From: Mycobacterium deserti
Lineage (GTDB): Bacteria; Actinomycetota; Actinomycetes; Mycobacteriales; Mycobacteriaceae
NCBI RefSeq assembly: GCF_025345615.1
Contig: NZ_JAODWD010000001.1
Coordinates: forward strand, 62,001 to 126,000
Length of the DNA: 64,000 nt
Reading direction: 5' to 3'
The notes under the pieces are model-generated. The model was given only the letters and a program-made list of their open reading frames with translations. It searched no databases and was not told where the DNA came from. Of the stretch, positions 9,469 through 18,265 are shown one piece after another. How positions within the stretch are numbered: position 1 is the stretch's first letter; every line of letters begins with the position of its first letter. The position numbers were made by a program, and so were the translations under genes.

Positions 9469-11322
9469 CTATGAGTTCCGCGGCGTCTGGGTGAGGTCGT
9501 AGAGCACCACGCCCTCGACGGTGACGGGGGTGAATTGCTCCTGCACCCATTCGGCGATCGCTGCGGCCTCCCGGCTGCCGCTCGTGTGCGTTCCCGGACC
9601 GGGCATCATCCGTCCGCTGATGAAGTAGTGGATCTGCTTGGCGGCGACGAACGCCTGGAACTGCTGCAACGTCGGGGCCGGATCGGTGCCGTTGAAACCC
9701 CCGACCGCCATGACAGGTACGCCACCGGCCAGTTGGTAGCCCGCCGCATTGTTCGACCCGACAGTGGCGGCGGCCCAGGTGTACCGATCGGCGTCGGCCG
9801 CCACCGCGTTCGTCACTGCGGCCGCCGGCGTGGGCGCGTTGAGCAGCCCCGCCGGGCCCGCGAACCCGCCGTGCCGGGACGGACCGACCGACGGTACCGC
9901 CCCGCTGTGCGGGGTCACGGCAGTGGCGATCGAGTACGCGGCGGGTGCGGCCAGGCATGCCGCCATTGCGAGCGCGGCCACGGCCTGGGCCGCTGTGCGC
10001 GTCATCCTGCCCGCGACGAGGAGCAGCGCGGCGGCGCCCACTCCCGCCACCGCGACGATCGCCCGCAACCACGGAATCCACTCGGCGTTGCGGGCGAGCA
10101 ACACGGCCGCCAGTACCGTCGTGACGAGTACCGCTCCCGACAGCGCCGTCGCAGCGCGGATATCGGAACGGTTGCGCCACAACAGCGTTACTCCGATGCC
10201 GACACAGGCGCCGATCGCGGGCGCCAGCGCCACCGTGTAGTACGCGTGGACGATGCCGTTGGCGAAGCTGAACACCACCGCGGTGACGAACAGCCACCCG
10301 CCCCACAGCATCAGCGCTGTCCGCGCCGGGTCTGTGCGCGGCGCACGCCGGCTGATGAGCAAACCTGCCGCGGCGCAGATTGCGCCGGCGGGCAGCAGCC
10401 AGGCGATGTCCAGCCCCATCCCCGCTCCGAACAGCCGACCCCAGCCGACATCGTGGTTGAGGTTTCCCAGGCCGCCGGGCTCGTCACCGGTCAACCGGCC
10501 AAAGCCGTTGTAGCCCAGCGTCAGCTCAACGATGCTGTTGTGCTGAGAGCCGCCGATGTAGGGCCGCGACGACGCCGGCCACAGTTCCACGAGCGCGAGG
10601 TACCACCCCGCCGACACCGCGAGGGCCAACGCCGCCAGCAGCAGGTCGCCCAGTCGTCGTCGCAGCCCGCGCTGTCCTGTGGCCAGATAGGCGACGGCGA
10701 AGCCGGGGAGCACGAGGAAGGCCTGCAGCATCTTGGCCAGGAAACCGAACCCGACGGCGACGCCTGCGCCGATCAACCACCACCGGCCTGCGTCTTTCTC
10801 GCACGCACGCTGCACCCAGTACGCCGCGCCGACCAGGAGCAGCACCAGCAGTGCGTCGGGATTGTTGTAGCGAAAGATCAGCGCCGCAGCGGGCGTCAAC
10901 GCCATGACCGTTCCGGCCAGTAGCCCCGCACCCGGTCCCGCAACGCGCCCCACCGCCAGGTACAAGAGCCCGACCGCTGCCACGCCCATCAGCGCCTGCG
11001 GCGCCAATACGCTCCACGGGTTGAGACCGAAGATCCGCACCGACACGTCGATCACCCACAGCGCGGCAGGGGTCTTGTCCACCGTGATCGCGTTGGCTCC
11101 ATCGCTTGAGCCGAACAGCATTGCGGTCCAGTCGGTTCCGCCGGCCTGCCCCGCCGCCGAGTAGAAGGCGTTTGCCCACCCACTCGCCGACAGTTTCCAC
11201 AGGTATAACGCCGCCGTAGCCGCGAGCAGGACGCTCACCCCCACCCGGGGCAAGACAGATGCCCCGCCGTCGCGGTATGTCCGGGCGATATCTGGTTGGT
11301 TCGCGCAGAGAACGACGGTCAC
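9469..11322 (-). CDS. GT39-family membrane glycosyltransferase 2
   Basis: A 617-residue paralog of the GT39 protein at 6263-8128, with the same topology: loop TDWTAMLFGSSDGANAITVD-KTPAALWVI, about eleven helices, and a C-terminal domain with AVGGFNGTDPAPTLQQFQAF. The first protein's DKPP is DKTP here. The open frame extends into the sensor kinase gene, so I chose GTG 11322 (VTVVLCANQPD), 23 nt after the kinase stop. It shares the operon with a response regulator, a sensor kinase and GT2-GtrA. Likely role: transfer of a polyprenyl-linked sugar to a cell-envelope acceptor under two-component control (inference). Confidence 0.84.
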   Translation of the reverse strand: MTVVLCANQPDIARTYRDGGASVLPRVGVSVLLAATAALYLWKLSASGWANAFYSAAGQAGGTDWTAMLFGSSDGANAITVDKTPAALWVIDVSVRIFGLNPWSVLAPQALMGVAAVGLLYLAVGRVAGPGAGLLAGTVMALTPAAALIFRYNNPDALLVLLLVGAAYWVQRACEKDAGRWWLIGAGVAVGFGFLAKMLQAFLVLPGFAVAYLATGQRGLRRRLGDLLLAALALAVSAGWYLALVELWPASSRPYIGGSQHNSIVELTLGYNGFGRLTGDEPGGLGNLNHDVGWGRLFGAGMGLDIAWLLPAGAICAAAGLLISRRAPRTDPARTALMLWGGWLFVTAVVFSFANGIVHAYYTVALAPAIGACVGIGVTLLWRNRSDIRAATALSGAVLVTTVLAAVLLARNAEWIPWLRAIVAVAGVGAAALLLVAGRMTRTAAQAVAALAMAACLAAPAAYSIATAVTPHSGAVPSVGPSRHGGFAGPAGLLNAPTPAAAVTNAVAADADRYTWAAATVGSNNAAGYQLAGGVPVMAVGGFNGTDPAPTLQQFQAFVAAKQIHYFISGRMMPGPGTHTSGSREAAAIAEWVQEQFTPVTVEGVVLYDLTQTPRNS

Positions 11323-11345
11323 TGAGGTGAGTCTGACCGGGCGGG

Positions 11346-12911
11346 CTAGGCGCTGTATTTGGCGCCGCTGTGGGCTTGCTGTGGATCGCCCGGCAATGTC
11401 ACGACGAACTCGGTGCTGCCCGGCTTGCTGCGCACGTCGATGGTGCCCTGATGTGCTTTGACGACGGCCGCGACGATCGCCAGGCCGAGTCCGGTGCTGC
11501 CACCGCGTCGTGAGCGCGACGAGTCGCCGCGGGCGAACCGCTCGAAGATCTCCGGCCGCAGCCATTCCGGAATGCCTGGGCCGTTGTCGGCGACGGTCAG
11601 CACCGCGGTGCCGCGGGTATCGACGGTCAGCGACGTGGTGACCGACGTTCCCGGCGGCGTGTGTGTCCGCGCGTTGGCGAGCAGGTTGGCGAGTACCTGG
11701 TGGATGCGGGCTTCGTCGCCGATGACGACAACGGGCTCGTCGGGCAGGTCAAGCGACCACTCGTGTTCGGGACCGGCGATGTGGGCGTCGCTGACGGCGT
11801 CGACGACAAGCCTCGAGAGGTCCACCGATTCGCGCTGCAGAGGTCGCCCGGTGTCGAGCCGCGCGAGCAACAGCATGTCCTCGACGAGTTGCGTCATCCG
11901 TCCGGTTTCGGACTCGACCCGATTCATCGCATGCGCGACGTCGTCGGGTACGTCGGCGCTCTTGCGTTGCGCCAGTTCGGTATAGCCGCGGATCGCGGCG
12001 AGCGGCGTGCGAAGTTCATGGCTCGCGTCGGCAACGAACTGGCGCACTCGGGTCTCACTGGCGTGGCGAGCGGACAGGGCCGACGCGATGCGGTCGAGCA
12101 TTCGGTTCAGCGCGAGTCCCAGCTGGCCGACCTCGGTGTGCGCCGCGGCCGGGTCCACTTTGACGATCGGCGTGGGCAGCCGCACCTCGCCGCGGTCGAG
12201 CTCGAGATCGGCGACCTGCCTGGCCGCCGCGGAAACCCTTGCCAGCGGGTCGAGTTGGCGGCGGATGATGATGATGCCCGCCGTCGTCCCCACGATCAGA
12301 GCAATGGCTCCCACGACGGCGAAGATCACCACTACGGTCAGCAACGTGTCGTCGACTTCGGAGGTCGGCAGCCCGGTCACGATCGACTGCGCGGGCCCGT
12401 GTGCGCGCAGGGCGATGACCCGGTAGTCGCCCAGGCCATCGAGGTCCACCGTGATAGGCCTGTCGAGCGGGACATCGGCCAACTGTCGGGCTGCCTCGTC
12501 ACTGATTGCGGCCTGGGTTCCGTCGGCGGTGATGACGCCGGCGTCGAGGGCGGTTCCGCGCGACACCACCGCGCCGACGGTGCGCGCGGCCTGTCCCGGT
12601 GCGTTCAGGAAGGCCGGACCCGGCCCCAATTGATCGCGGATGATGAGGCGCCGCGGGAATCCGGGCGGCGGCCGGAATACGGGCGACGGGGGTGGACCGA
12701 ACTCGAAGATGCCTGTGGAGCGCCGACCGGTTTCGGCCAGCCGGTCATCGAGCTGATCGGTCAGAAAGTGCTGCAGCGCCAGCACTGTGCCCACGCCGAT
12801 GACGGCGCACACCACCGCGAGGAGCACAATCTGGGTGGCGAGCAACCGGGCCCGCAGCGACCATGCGCGCGGCGAGCGGATGCGCCGGTCAGCGCGCAGG
12901 CTTGAGGACAT
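11346..12911 (-). CDS. HAMP-domain sensor histidine kinase
   Basis: About 521 residues: first TM helix (about 20-45), an extracytoplasmic sensor region (about 50-190) rich in Pro near its start, second TM (about 195-220), HAMP, the dimerisation box FVADASHELRTPLAAIRGY carrying the phospho-acceptor His, and an ATPase domain with NLLANA, DNGPGIP and GGSTGLGLAIV. It is a PhoR/TrcS-like EnvZ-class kinase. The start at ATG 12911 overlaps the response regulator gene by about 20 nt; GTG 12920 is also possible. The signal is unknown; co-transcription with glycosyltransferases suggests an envelope cue. Confidence 0.9.
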   Translation of the reverse strand: MSSSLRADRRIRSPRAWSLRARLLATQIVLLAVVCAVIGVGTVLALQHFLTDQLDDRLAETGRRSTGIFEFGPPPSPVFRPPPGFPRRLIIRDQLGPGPAFLNAPGQAARTVGAVVSRGTALDAGVITADGTQAAISDEAARQLADVPLDRPITVDLDGLGDYRVIALRAHGPAQSIVTGLPTSEVDDTLLTVVVIFAVVGAIALIVGTTAGIIIIRRQLDPLARVSAAARQVADLELDRGEVRLPTPIVKVDPAAAHTEVGQLGLALNRMLDRIASALSARHASETRVRQFVADASHELRTPLAAIRGYTELAQRKSADVPDDVAHAMNRVESETGRMTQLVEDMLLLARLDTGRPLQRESVDLSRLVVDAVSDAHIAGPEHEWSLDLPDEPVVVIGDEARIHQVLANLLANARTHTPPGTSVTTSLTVDTRGTAVLTVADNGPGIPEWLRPEIFERFARGDSSRSRRGGSTGLGLAIVAAVVKAHQGTIDVRSKPGSTEFVVTLPGDPQQAHSGAKYSA

Positions 12912-13632
12912 ACCCGGCACCGCGCAGGGTGTGGATCATCGGCTCGCGGCCGCTGTCGATCTTCTTGCGCAGATACGAGACATACAGTTCGACGATGTTG
13001 GACCGCCCGCCGAAGTCGTAGCTCCACACCCGGTCGAGGATCTGCGCTTTACTCAGCACGCGTTTGGAGTTGCGCATCATGAACCGGAGCAGCTCGAATT
13101 CCGTGGCGGTCAGCGTGATCAACTCGCCGGCGCGGGTGACCTCGTGACTGTCCTCGTCGAGCACGAGATCGCCGACCACGATCTTGGCGCCGCCGGCTTC
13201 ACTGGTGACGCCGGTGCGGCGCAACAACGCGCGCAAGCGCAGCACCACCTCTTCGATGCTGAACGGCTTGGTGACGTAGTCGTCGCCACCCGCGGTCAGC
13301 CCGGCGATGCGGTCCTCGACCGAATCCTTGGCGGTGAGCAGCAGCAGGGGCAGCCCGGGAATCTGCTCACGCAGCTTGTGCAGCACCTCGAGGCCGCTCA
13401 TATCCGGCAGCATCACGTCGAGGACGACGACATCGGGCGGCGTCTGGCGCGCTTGCGTGAGCGCGGTCGTCCCGTCCCCCGCGGTCGTGATCTCCCAGCC
13501 CTCGTAGCGCAGCGCCATCGACACCAGTTCGGCCAGCACCGGTTCGTCGTCGACGACCAACACATGGATAGGCTTGCCGTCGGCCCGTCGCATGACGACG
13601 CGCCCCTGCTCGTTGACGGCATTGGTGGCCAC
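12889..13632 (-). CDS. OmpR/PhoB-family response regulator
   Basis: About 247 residues from GTG 13632 (234 if ATG 13593 is used). The receiver domain has VLVVDDEP, the phosphorylated Asp in VVLDVMLPDMSG, T in LLLTAKD and K in YVTKPFS; the C-terminal winged helix ends IHTLRGAGYVLKPAR. The sequence resembles mycobacterial PhoP/TrcR. An AGGGG lies about 10 nt upstream of ATG 13593, while no good site precedes the GTG, so the start is undecided. It is the first gene of the leftward five-gene operon, with the kinase overlapping its 3' end. It should control this operon and perhaps the decayed divergent ORF. Confidence 0.92.
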   Translation of the reverse strand: MATNAVNEQGRVVMRRADGKPIHVLVVDDEPVLAELVSMALRYEGWEITTAGDGTTALTQARQTPPDVVVLDVMLPDMSGLEVLHKLREQIPGLPLLLLTAKDSVEDRIAGLTAGGDDYVTKPFSIEEVVLRLRALLRRTGVTSEAGGAKIVVGDLVLDEDSHEVTRAGELITLTATEFELLRFMMRNSKRVLSKAQILDRVWSYDFGGRSNIVELYVSYLRKKIDSGREPMIHTLRGAGYVLKPAR

Positions 13633-13763
13633 GCTCTCATTATCGGCGGTGCCTATGGGGTAGTGCTGTGCGCTTCCTATGCGCGGGCTGTGAATCCCAG
13701 GCACACATCGAGCGTTGAGTTCGCGCACAGCCGCTGCACATGTCCACACCGCACGCTGGTCGC

Positions 13764-14053
13764 ATGGAGACTGACCACTCAACGACCAGCGACCCGGCCT
13801 GGGGCACACCTGAACCGACCGCACGACGCTGGGGCCTGAGGGAGAACCTCACCGCAGTCGACGTGGCTGCTGTCATCGCACGTCTGGTTATCAGGTCGCG
13901 ACCGGCGCTCCGGTCTCGGTGAAGGAGAACGACGAGGTCGTGGTCCGCGCCAAGCGCACTGGCCCGACGTTGACGATCACGCAGCTCGCGACCCAGACAC
14001 GGCTCAGCCCCGGCGGCCCGGGTGGGCCACCGGGATCCGGCACGCGCAACTGA
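13764..14053 (+). pseudogene. Decayed membrane-anchored small protein gene
   Basis: Two coding-like pieces lie in different frames. From ATG 13764 (or 13740) one reads METDHSTTSDPAW...RRWGLRENLTAVDVAAVIA, a cytoplasmic tail running into what should be a single TM helix, but the frame then degenerates and stops at 13922. From about 13883, one frame over, one reads SGYQVATGAPVSVKENDEVV and a hydrophilic tail ending in a Gly/Pro-rich segment and TGA at 14051. Together they look like a TM-anchored protein with a small beta-rich domain that lost its middle through a deletion that also shifted the frame. The 427-bp stretch 13633-14059 otherwise holds only the divergent promoter region. A sequencing error alone would not restore the missing TM helix. 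Confidence 0.5.
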
Positions 14054-14059
14054 CTGGCT

Positions 14060-14293
14060 CTACGCCTCGGGGGCGGGCTCCGCGGTGACCTCGGGAACTG
14101 CCTTCGTGGTCTCGAGCTCGGTCTGACCGGTCGTCGAGGTCTCGGTCTCGCCGAGGGTCATCTCGGGGGTCTCGCTGACCGCGCCCGCAGCAGCGGGCTC
14201 AGGGCTGAACGCCACGCCAAGCCCCGCCATCGAAATCACGGCGCCGGCGCCGATACCCGCCGACACCAGCTTGAACTTCTTGGACATCATCAT
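14060..14293 (-). CDS. Small exported protein, function unknown
   Basis: About 77 residues. MMMSKKFKLVSAGIG begins a classical signal peptide: positive start, hydrophobic core with GAGAVISMAGLGVAF, and AAAGA as a possible cleavage site. The mature part is an acidic, Thr/Glu-rich low-complexity tail (TLGETETSTTGQTELETT, then PEVTAEPAPEA). Three tandem ATGs (14293, 14290, 14287) follow GGGAGAACCG, a good ribosome site. I do not recognise a family. It is transcribed away from the opp operon. Confidence 0.7.
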   Translation of the reverse strand: MMMSKKFKLVSAGIGAGAVISMAGLGVAFSPEPAAAGAVSETPEMTLGETETSTTGQTELETTKAVPEVTAEPAPEA

Positions 14294-14388
14294 CGGTTCT
14301 CCCATCCGTGCGGGGCTTCGCGTCGGTACGAGACCACCCACGACTTAGCGGGCCACCTCGTCGGAACAGTGCTCAAGGGATCCCCGTC

Positions 14389-14416
14389 GACCCCTCCGGG
14401 GTCTTGGGTAACCCAA
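14389..14416. promoter_or_regulatory. Two adjacent hairpins upstream of the opp operon
   Basis: GACCCC-TCC-GGGGTC (14389-14403) is followed directly by TTGGG-TAA-CCCAA (14404-14416), both perfect. They lie 70 nt upstream of the TAACCT -10 box of the opp leader, in the 231-bp gap after the divergent small exported protein. They may be operators or a terminator protecting the opp promoter. Confidence 0.4.
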
Positions 14417-14486
14417 CTGGGCGGAGGTAAAACGGCTCAGCGGCTCACTTGGCGGCCACCTCGCGGCCAACGCGGCGGTCATCTCA

Positions 14487-14492
14487 TAACCT
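14487..14492 (+). promoter_or_regulatory. -10 box for the opp leader ORF
   Basis: TAACCT matches TAnnnT and ends 6 nt before ATG 14499, the leaderless spacing. No clear -35 is visible. Confidence 0.45.
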
Positions 14493-14498
14493 GTGCGC

Positions 14499-14528
14499 AT
14501 GCCGCCCCCGACAGCTTCGCCCGCATGA
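14499..14528 (+). CDS. Possible 9-codon leaderless leader peptide of the opp operon
   Basis: ATG 14499 reads MPPPTASPA and ends with TGA 14526-14528, overlapping the ATG of oppB (ATGA). The -10 box TAACCT lies 6 nt upstream, so translation could start on the first base of the transcript. Three consecutive prolines are a recognised ribosome-stalling context (EF-P dependent). A role in tuning oppB translation is inference; leaderless short ORFs are common in mycobacteria. Confidence 0.35.
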   Translation: MPPPTASPA

Positions 14529-15502
14529 TCCGGTATCTGGCGGGCCGGCTGCTCAATTACCTGGTCCTGCTGGCCTTGGCATCGCTCGCGGTGTTCTTGC
14601 TCGCGCGGTACCAGTTCAATCCGCTCGACAGCCTCGAGAGCCGCAACCCGCGCCCGCCCCAGGAAGTGATTGAGGCCAAGCGGGTCGAACTCGGCCTGGA
14701 CAGGCCCCCGCTCGAGGCATACGCGCATTGGGCGGCGGGCGCCGTTCGCGGTGACTTCGGCACCACCGTGGGCGGGCAGCCGGTGTCGGACGAGTTGTGG
14801 CGGCGCGTCGGAGTGAGCTTGCGGCTCCTGATCCTCGGATCGGTACTCGGCACCGTCATCGGCGTGGTCGTCGGCGCGTGGGGGGCGGTCAGGCAGTACC
14901 GGCTGAGCGACCGCACCATCACGGTCGTGTCGCTGCTGGTGATCAGCACCCCCACCTTCGTCATGGCCAACCTGCTGATCCTCGCGGCGCTCGGCGTGAA
15001 CAACTTTCTGGGAGTGCAGCTGTTCGAATACACCGGCGAGACGTCACCCGACGCGGTCGGCGGCGCGTGGAACCAGTTCGTCGACCGACTGCAGCATCTG
15101 GTGCTACCCACATGCACGCTCGCGTTGGCGGCCATCGCGATCTACAGCCGCTACCAGCGCAACGCGATGCTCGACGTGCTCGGACAGGACTTCATCCGCA
15201 CCGCCCGCGCCAAGGGGCTGACCAGGCGGCGCGCCCTGTTCAAGCACGGGCTGCGCACGGCACTGATCCCGATGGCGACGCTGTTCGCCTACAGCGTCGC
15301 CGGTCTGGTCACCGGCGCGGTGTTCACCGAGAAGATCTTCGGCTGGCACGGCGTCGGCGAATGGGTGGTGACGGGCATTCTCAGTCAGGACATCAACATC
15401 GTCGCGGCGATCACGATGCTCTCCGCGGTGATGATCCTGTTGGCGGGTCTGCTGTCCGACGTGGTGTACGCCGCACTGGACCCGAGAGTGCGTGTGTCAT
15501 GA
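14525..15502 (+). CDS. oppB: Oligopeptide ABC transporter permease OppB
   Basis: 325 residues, the same length as M. tuberculosis OppB (Rv1283c, from memory). It begins [16 protein letters not shown] (first TM), has an extracytoplasmic segment (about 35-95), five more TM helices and the EAA-type loop [21 protein letters not shown] that contacts the ATPase. I chose ATG 14525 because it gives the family N-terminus and matches the expected length; the frame is open earlier. The stop overlaps oppC (ATGA). Function: inner-membrane channel for peptide import. Confidence 0.94.
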   Translation: MIRYLAGRLLNYLVLLALASLAVFLLARYQFNPLDSLESRNPRPPQEVIEAKRVELGLDRPPLEAYAHWAAGAVRGDFGTTVGGQPVSDELWRRVGVSLRLLILGSVLGTVIGVVVGAWGAVRQYRLSDRTITVVSLLVISTPTFVMANLLILAALGVNNFLGVQLFEYTGETSPDAVGGAWNQFVDRLQHLVLPTCTLALAAIAIYSRYQRNAMLDVLGQDFIRTARAKGLTRRRALFKHGLRTALIPMATLFAYSVAGLVTGAVFTEKIFGWHGVGEWVVTGILSQDINIVAAITMLSAVMILLAGLLSDVVYAALDPRVRVS

Positions 15503-16422
15503 GCGAACCGGTGACTCGCTCCGAGTCCTCGACAGCCCAGTCGGGCGTCGATGTCGCCGCCTTCTCGTCGCGGCGCGCGCTGATCCTGCGCCGCTTCCTG
15601 CGCAACAAGTCGGCGGTGGTAGCGCTCGTCGTGCTGGCGCTGCTGTTCATCGGCTGCTACGCGCTACCCCCGCTGCTGCCCTACAGCTACCACGATCTCG
15701 ACTACCTGGCGCTGCAACAGCCGCCGACGGTGGACCACTGGTTCGGCACCAACGCGCTGGGTCAGGACGTACTGGCCCAGACGTTGCGGGGCATGCAGAA
15801 GTCCATGCTGATCGGCGTCTGCGTGGCGTTCATCTCCACCGTGATCGCAGCCACCGTCGGGACGATCGCCGGATACTTCGGCGGCACGCGCGACCGGGCT
15901 CTGATGTGGATCGTCGACCTGATGCTGGTTGTGCCCAGCTTCCTGCTGATCTCGATTGTCGTGCAGCGCACCAAGGGCGACATCTTCTGGCTCATCGTGC
16001 TGCTGTCGGTGTTCAGCTGGATGATCAGTTCGCGCATCGTGCGCGGGATGACGATGAGCCTGCACGATCGCGAATTCGTCGCTGCCGCACGCTATATGGG
16101 AGTCAGCAACACCCGCATCATCATCCGTCACATCGTGCCGAACGTCGCGTCGATCATCATCATCGACACCGCCCTCAACGTCGGTGTGGCCATCCTGGCC
16201 GAAACCGGGCTCAGCTTCCTCGGTTTCGGGATTCAGCCGCCCGACGTGTCACTGGGCACCCTGATCGCCGACGGCACCAAGTCGGCGACCACGTTTCCGT
16301 GGCTGTTCTTGTTCCCTGCCGGTGTACTGGTGCTGATCGTCTTCTGCGCCAATTTCGTCGGCGACGCTCTGCGCGATGCGCTCGACCCCAGCGCCAGGAC
16401 GCTACGGAGGCGCAAGCGGTGA
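15499..16422 (+). CDS. oppC: Oligopeptide ABC transporter permease OppC
   Basis: 307 residues: cytoplasmic N-terminus, first TM (about 38-60), the OppC_N signature [16 protein letters not shown], further TM helices and the EAA loop [21 protein letters not shown]. It starts inside the oppB stop (ATGA) and ends overlapping oppD (GTGA), a tightly coupled operon. It is the second half of the permease dimer. Confidence 0.94.
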   Translation: MSEPVTRSESSTAQSGVDVAAFSSRRALILRRFLRNKSAVVALVVLALLFIGCYALPPLLPYSYHDLDYLALQQPPTVDHWFGTNALGQDVLAQTLRGMQKSMLIGVCVAFISTVIAATVGTIAGYFGGTRDRALMWIVDLMLVVPSFLLISIVVQRTKGDIFWLIVLLSVFSWMISSRIVRGMTMSLHDREFVAAARYMGVSNTRIIIRHIVPNVASIIIIDTALNVGVAILAETGLSFLGFGIQPPDVSLGTLIADGTKSATTFPWLFLFPAGVLVLIVFCANFVGDALRDALDPSARTLRRRKR

Positions 16423-18254
16423 GCCTTCTCGAAGTTCGCGATCTCACCGTCGGGTTCCCGACGGATGGCGCGTCGGTCAACGCGGTGCGCGGCATGAACT
16501 TTTACGTCGACGCGGGCGAAGTCGTTGCGCTGGTCGGCGAATCGGGTGCGGGCAAGTCCGCCAGCGCCATGGCCGTCGTCGGCCTGTTGCCCGAGTACGC
16601 CGACGTGACCGGCTCCATCCGGCTGCACGACACCGAGCTGGTCGGCCTTTCGGATCAGCGGATGTCAGCGATTCGCGGCAAGACCATCGGCACGGTGTTC
16701 CAGGACCCGATGTCGGCGCTGACGCCGGTGTATTCGATCGGCGATCAGATCGCCGAGGCCATTGGGATCCATAATCGCGCGCTCACCCGGCAGAAAGCCC
16801 GCGCGCGGGCAGTGGAGCTGCTCGAGTTGGTCGGCATCGCCCAGCCGGAACGGCGCGCCCGGTCCTTCCCGCATGAGCTTTCCGGCGGCGAACGCCAGCG
16901 GGTGGTGATCGCGATTGCGATCGCCAACGACCCGGACCTGCTGATCTGCGACGAGCCGACGACAGCGCTCGACGTGACCGTGCAGGCACAGATCCTCGAT
17001 GTCCTCAAGACCGCCCGCGACGTCACCGGCGCGGGCGTGCTGATCATCACCCACGACCTCGGGGTGGTGGCCGAGTTCGCCGACCGCGCGCTTGTCATGT
17101 ACGCAGGTAGGGCGGTCGAGGTGGCGACAGTCGATGATTTGTACCGCGATCGCCGCATGCCCTATACCGCCGGGCTGCTCGGCTCGGTACCTCGACTCGA
17201 CGCGCCGCAGGGCGCGCGCCTGGTGCCGATACCCGGCGCGCCGCCGGTCATGGCCGCGCTGCCGCCGGGCTGTCCGTTCGCGCCGCGATGCCCGCTGGCC
17301 ATCGATGACTGCCGCGTCGCCGAACCGGAGCTGCTCGAGGTCGGCGCCGGGCACCGCGCGGCGTGCATCCGCACCGAGCACGTGGCCGGACGCACCGCCG
17401 CCGAGATCTACGGCGTCTCCACCGAGCCGCCCGCTGCACCCGAGGACGCCGAAGGTCCGACCGTCATCCGCGTGCGGGGCTTGGTCAAGACCTACAAGCT
17501 GACCAAGGGCGTCGTGTTCCGGCGCCAGGTCGGCGAAGTGCGGGCGGTCGACGGCATCAGCTTTGACCTGCCGCAGGGACGCACGCTGGCCATCGTCGGC
17601 GAGTCAGGGTCGGGCAAGTCGACGACCCTGCACCAGATCCTGGAGTTGACCGCGCCGCAGTCGGGGTCGATCGAGGTGTTGGGCACCGACGTCGCGACTC
17701 TGGACCGGCGGAGTCGGCGGGCGTTGCGCGGGGAGGTGCAGGTCGTGTTCCAGGACCCCGTCGCCTCGCTGGATCCACGGCTGCCGGTATTCGATGTACT
17801 CGCAGAACCGTTGCAGGCCAATGGCTTTTCGAAGACCGACATCGACGGGCGGGTGGCGGAGTTGCTCGGCATCGTCGGCCTGCAGCGCGACGACGCCACT
17901 CGTTACCCGGCTGAGTTCTCCGGCGGGCAGAAACAACGCATCGGCATCGCGCGAGCATTGGCGTTGCAGCCGAAAATCCTCGCGCTCGACGAACCGGTGT
18001 CGGCCCTCGATGTGTCGATCCAGGCGGGCATCATCAACCTGTTGCTGGACCTCCAGCACCGCTTCGGCCTGTCGTACCTTTTCGTCTCCCACGACCTGTC
18101 GGTCGTCAAACACCTGGCCCACCGGGTGGCGGTGATGCACAAGGGCAAGATCGTCGAACAGGGTGACGGCGATCAGGTGTTCACCGCACCCGCGCACGAG
18201 TACACCCGGCGTTTGCTCGCGGCAGTCCCGCAGCCCGAGCCGAACCGCAGCTAG
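16419..18254 (+). CDS. oppD: Oligopeptide ABC transporter ATPase OppD (two fused nucleotide-binding domains)
   Basis: 611 residues with two complete ABC domains joined in one chain. Domain 1: Walker [10 protein letters not shown]-loop FQDPMSAL, signature LSGGERQR, Walker B LLICDEPT. Domain 2: [37 protein letters not shown]. Between them lies the oligopeptide-transporter linker with cysteines ([15 protein letters not shown]), the usual Fe-S-like OppD/DppD motif. GTG 16419 overlaps the oppC stop. Size equals M. tuberculosis OppD (about 612). It powers peptide uptake with OppBC and OppA. Confidence 0.95.
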   Translation: MSLLEVRDLTVGFPTDGASVNAVRGMNFYVDAGEVVALVGESGAGKSASAMAVVGLLPEYADVTGSIRLHDTELVGLSDQRMSAIRGKTIGTVFQDPMSALTPVYSIGDQIAEAIGIHNRALTRQKARARAVELLELVGIAQPERRARSFPHELSGGERQRVVIAIAIANDPDLLICDEPTTALDVTVQAQILDVLKTARDVTGAGVLIITHDLGVVAEFADRALVMYAGRAVEVATVDDLYRDRRMPYTAGLLGSVPRLDAPQGARLVPIPGAPPVMAALPPGCPFAPRCPLAIDDCRVAEPELLEVGAGHRAACIRTEHVAGRTAAEIYGVSTEPPAAPEDAEGPTVIRVRGLVKTYKLTKGVVFRRQVGEVRAVDGISFDLPQGRTLAIVGESGSGKSTTLHQILELTAPQSGSIEVLGTDVATLDRRSRRALRGEVQVVFQDPVASLDPRLPVFDVLAEPLQANGFSKTDIDGRVAELLGIVGLQRDDATRYPAEFSGGQKQRIGIARALALQPKILALDEPVSALDVSIQAGIINLLLDLQHRFGLSYLFVSHDLSVVKHLAHRVAVMHKGKIVEQGDGDQVFTAPAHEYTRRLLAAVPQPEPNRS

Positions 18255-18257
18255 AGT
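18252..18257 (+). promoter_or_regulatory. -10-like box ahead of oppA
   Basis: TAGAGT overlaps the oppD stop codon and ends 8 nt before the oppA ATG. It could give oppA extra, near-leaderless transcription, a common need for the binding protein of an ABC importer. Confidence 0.35.
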
Positions 18258-18265
18258 CGAGCGGC

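Noticed and set aside
14345-14728. A 127-codon minus-strand frame across the opp promoter and oppB 5' end
   Set aside because: Opposes the conserved oppB N-terminus and has no family features; the region is better explained by hairpins and a promoter.
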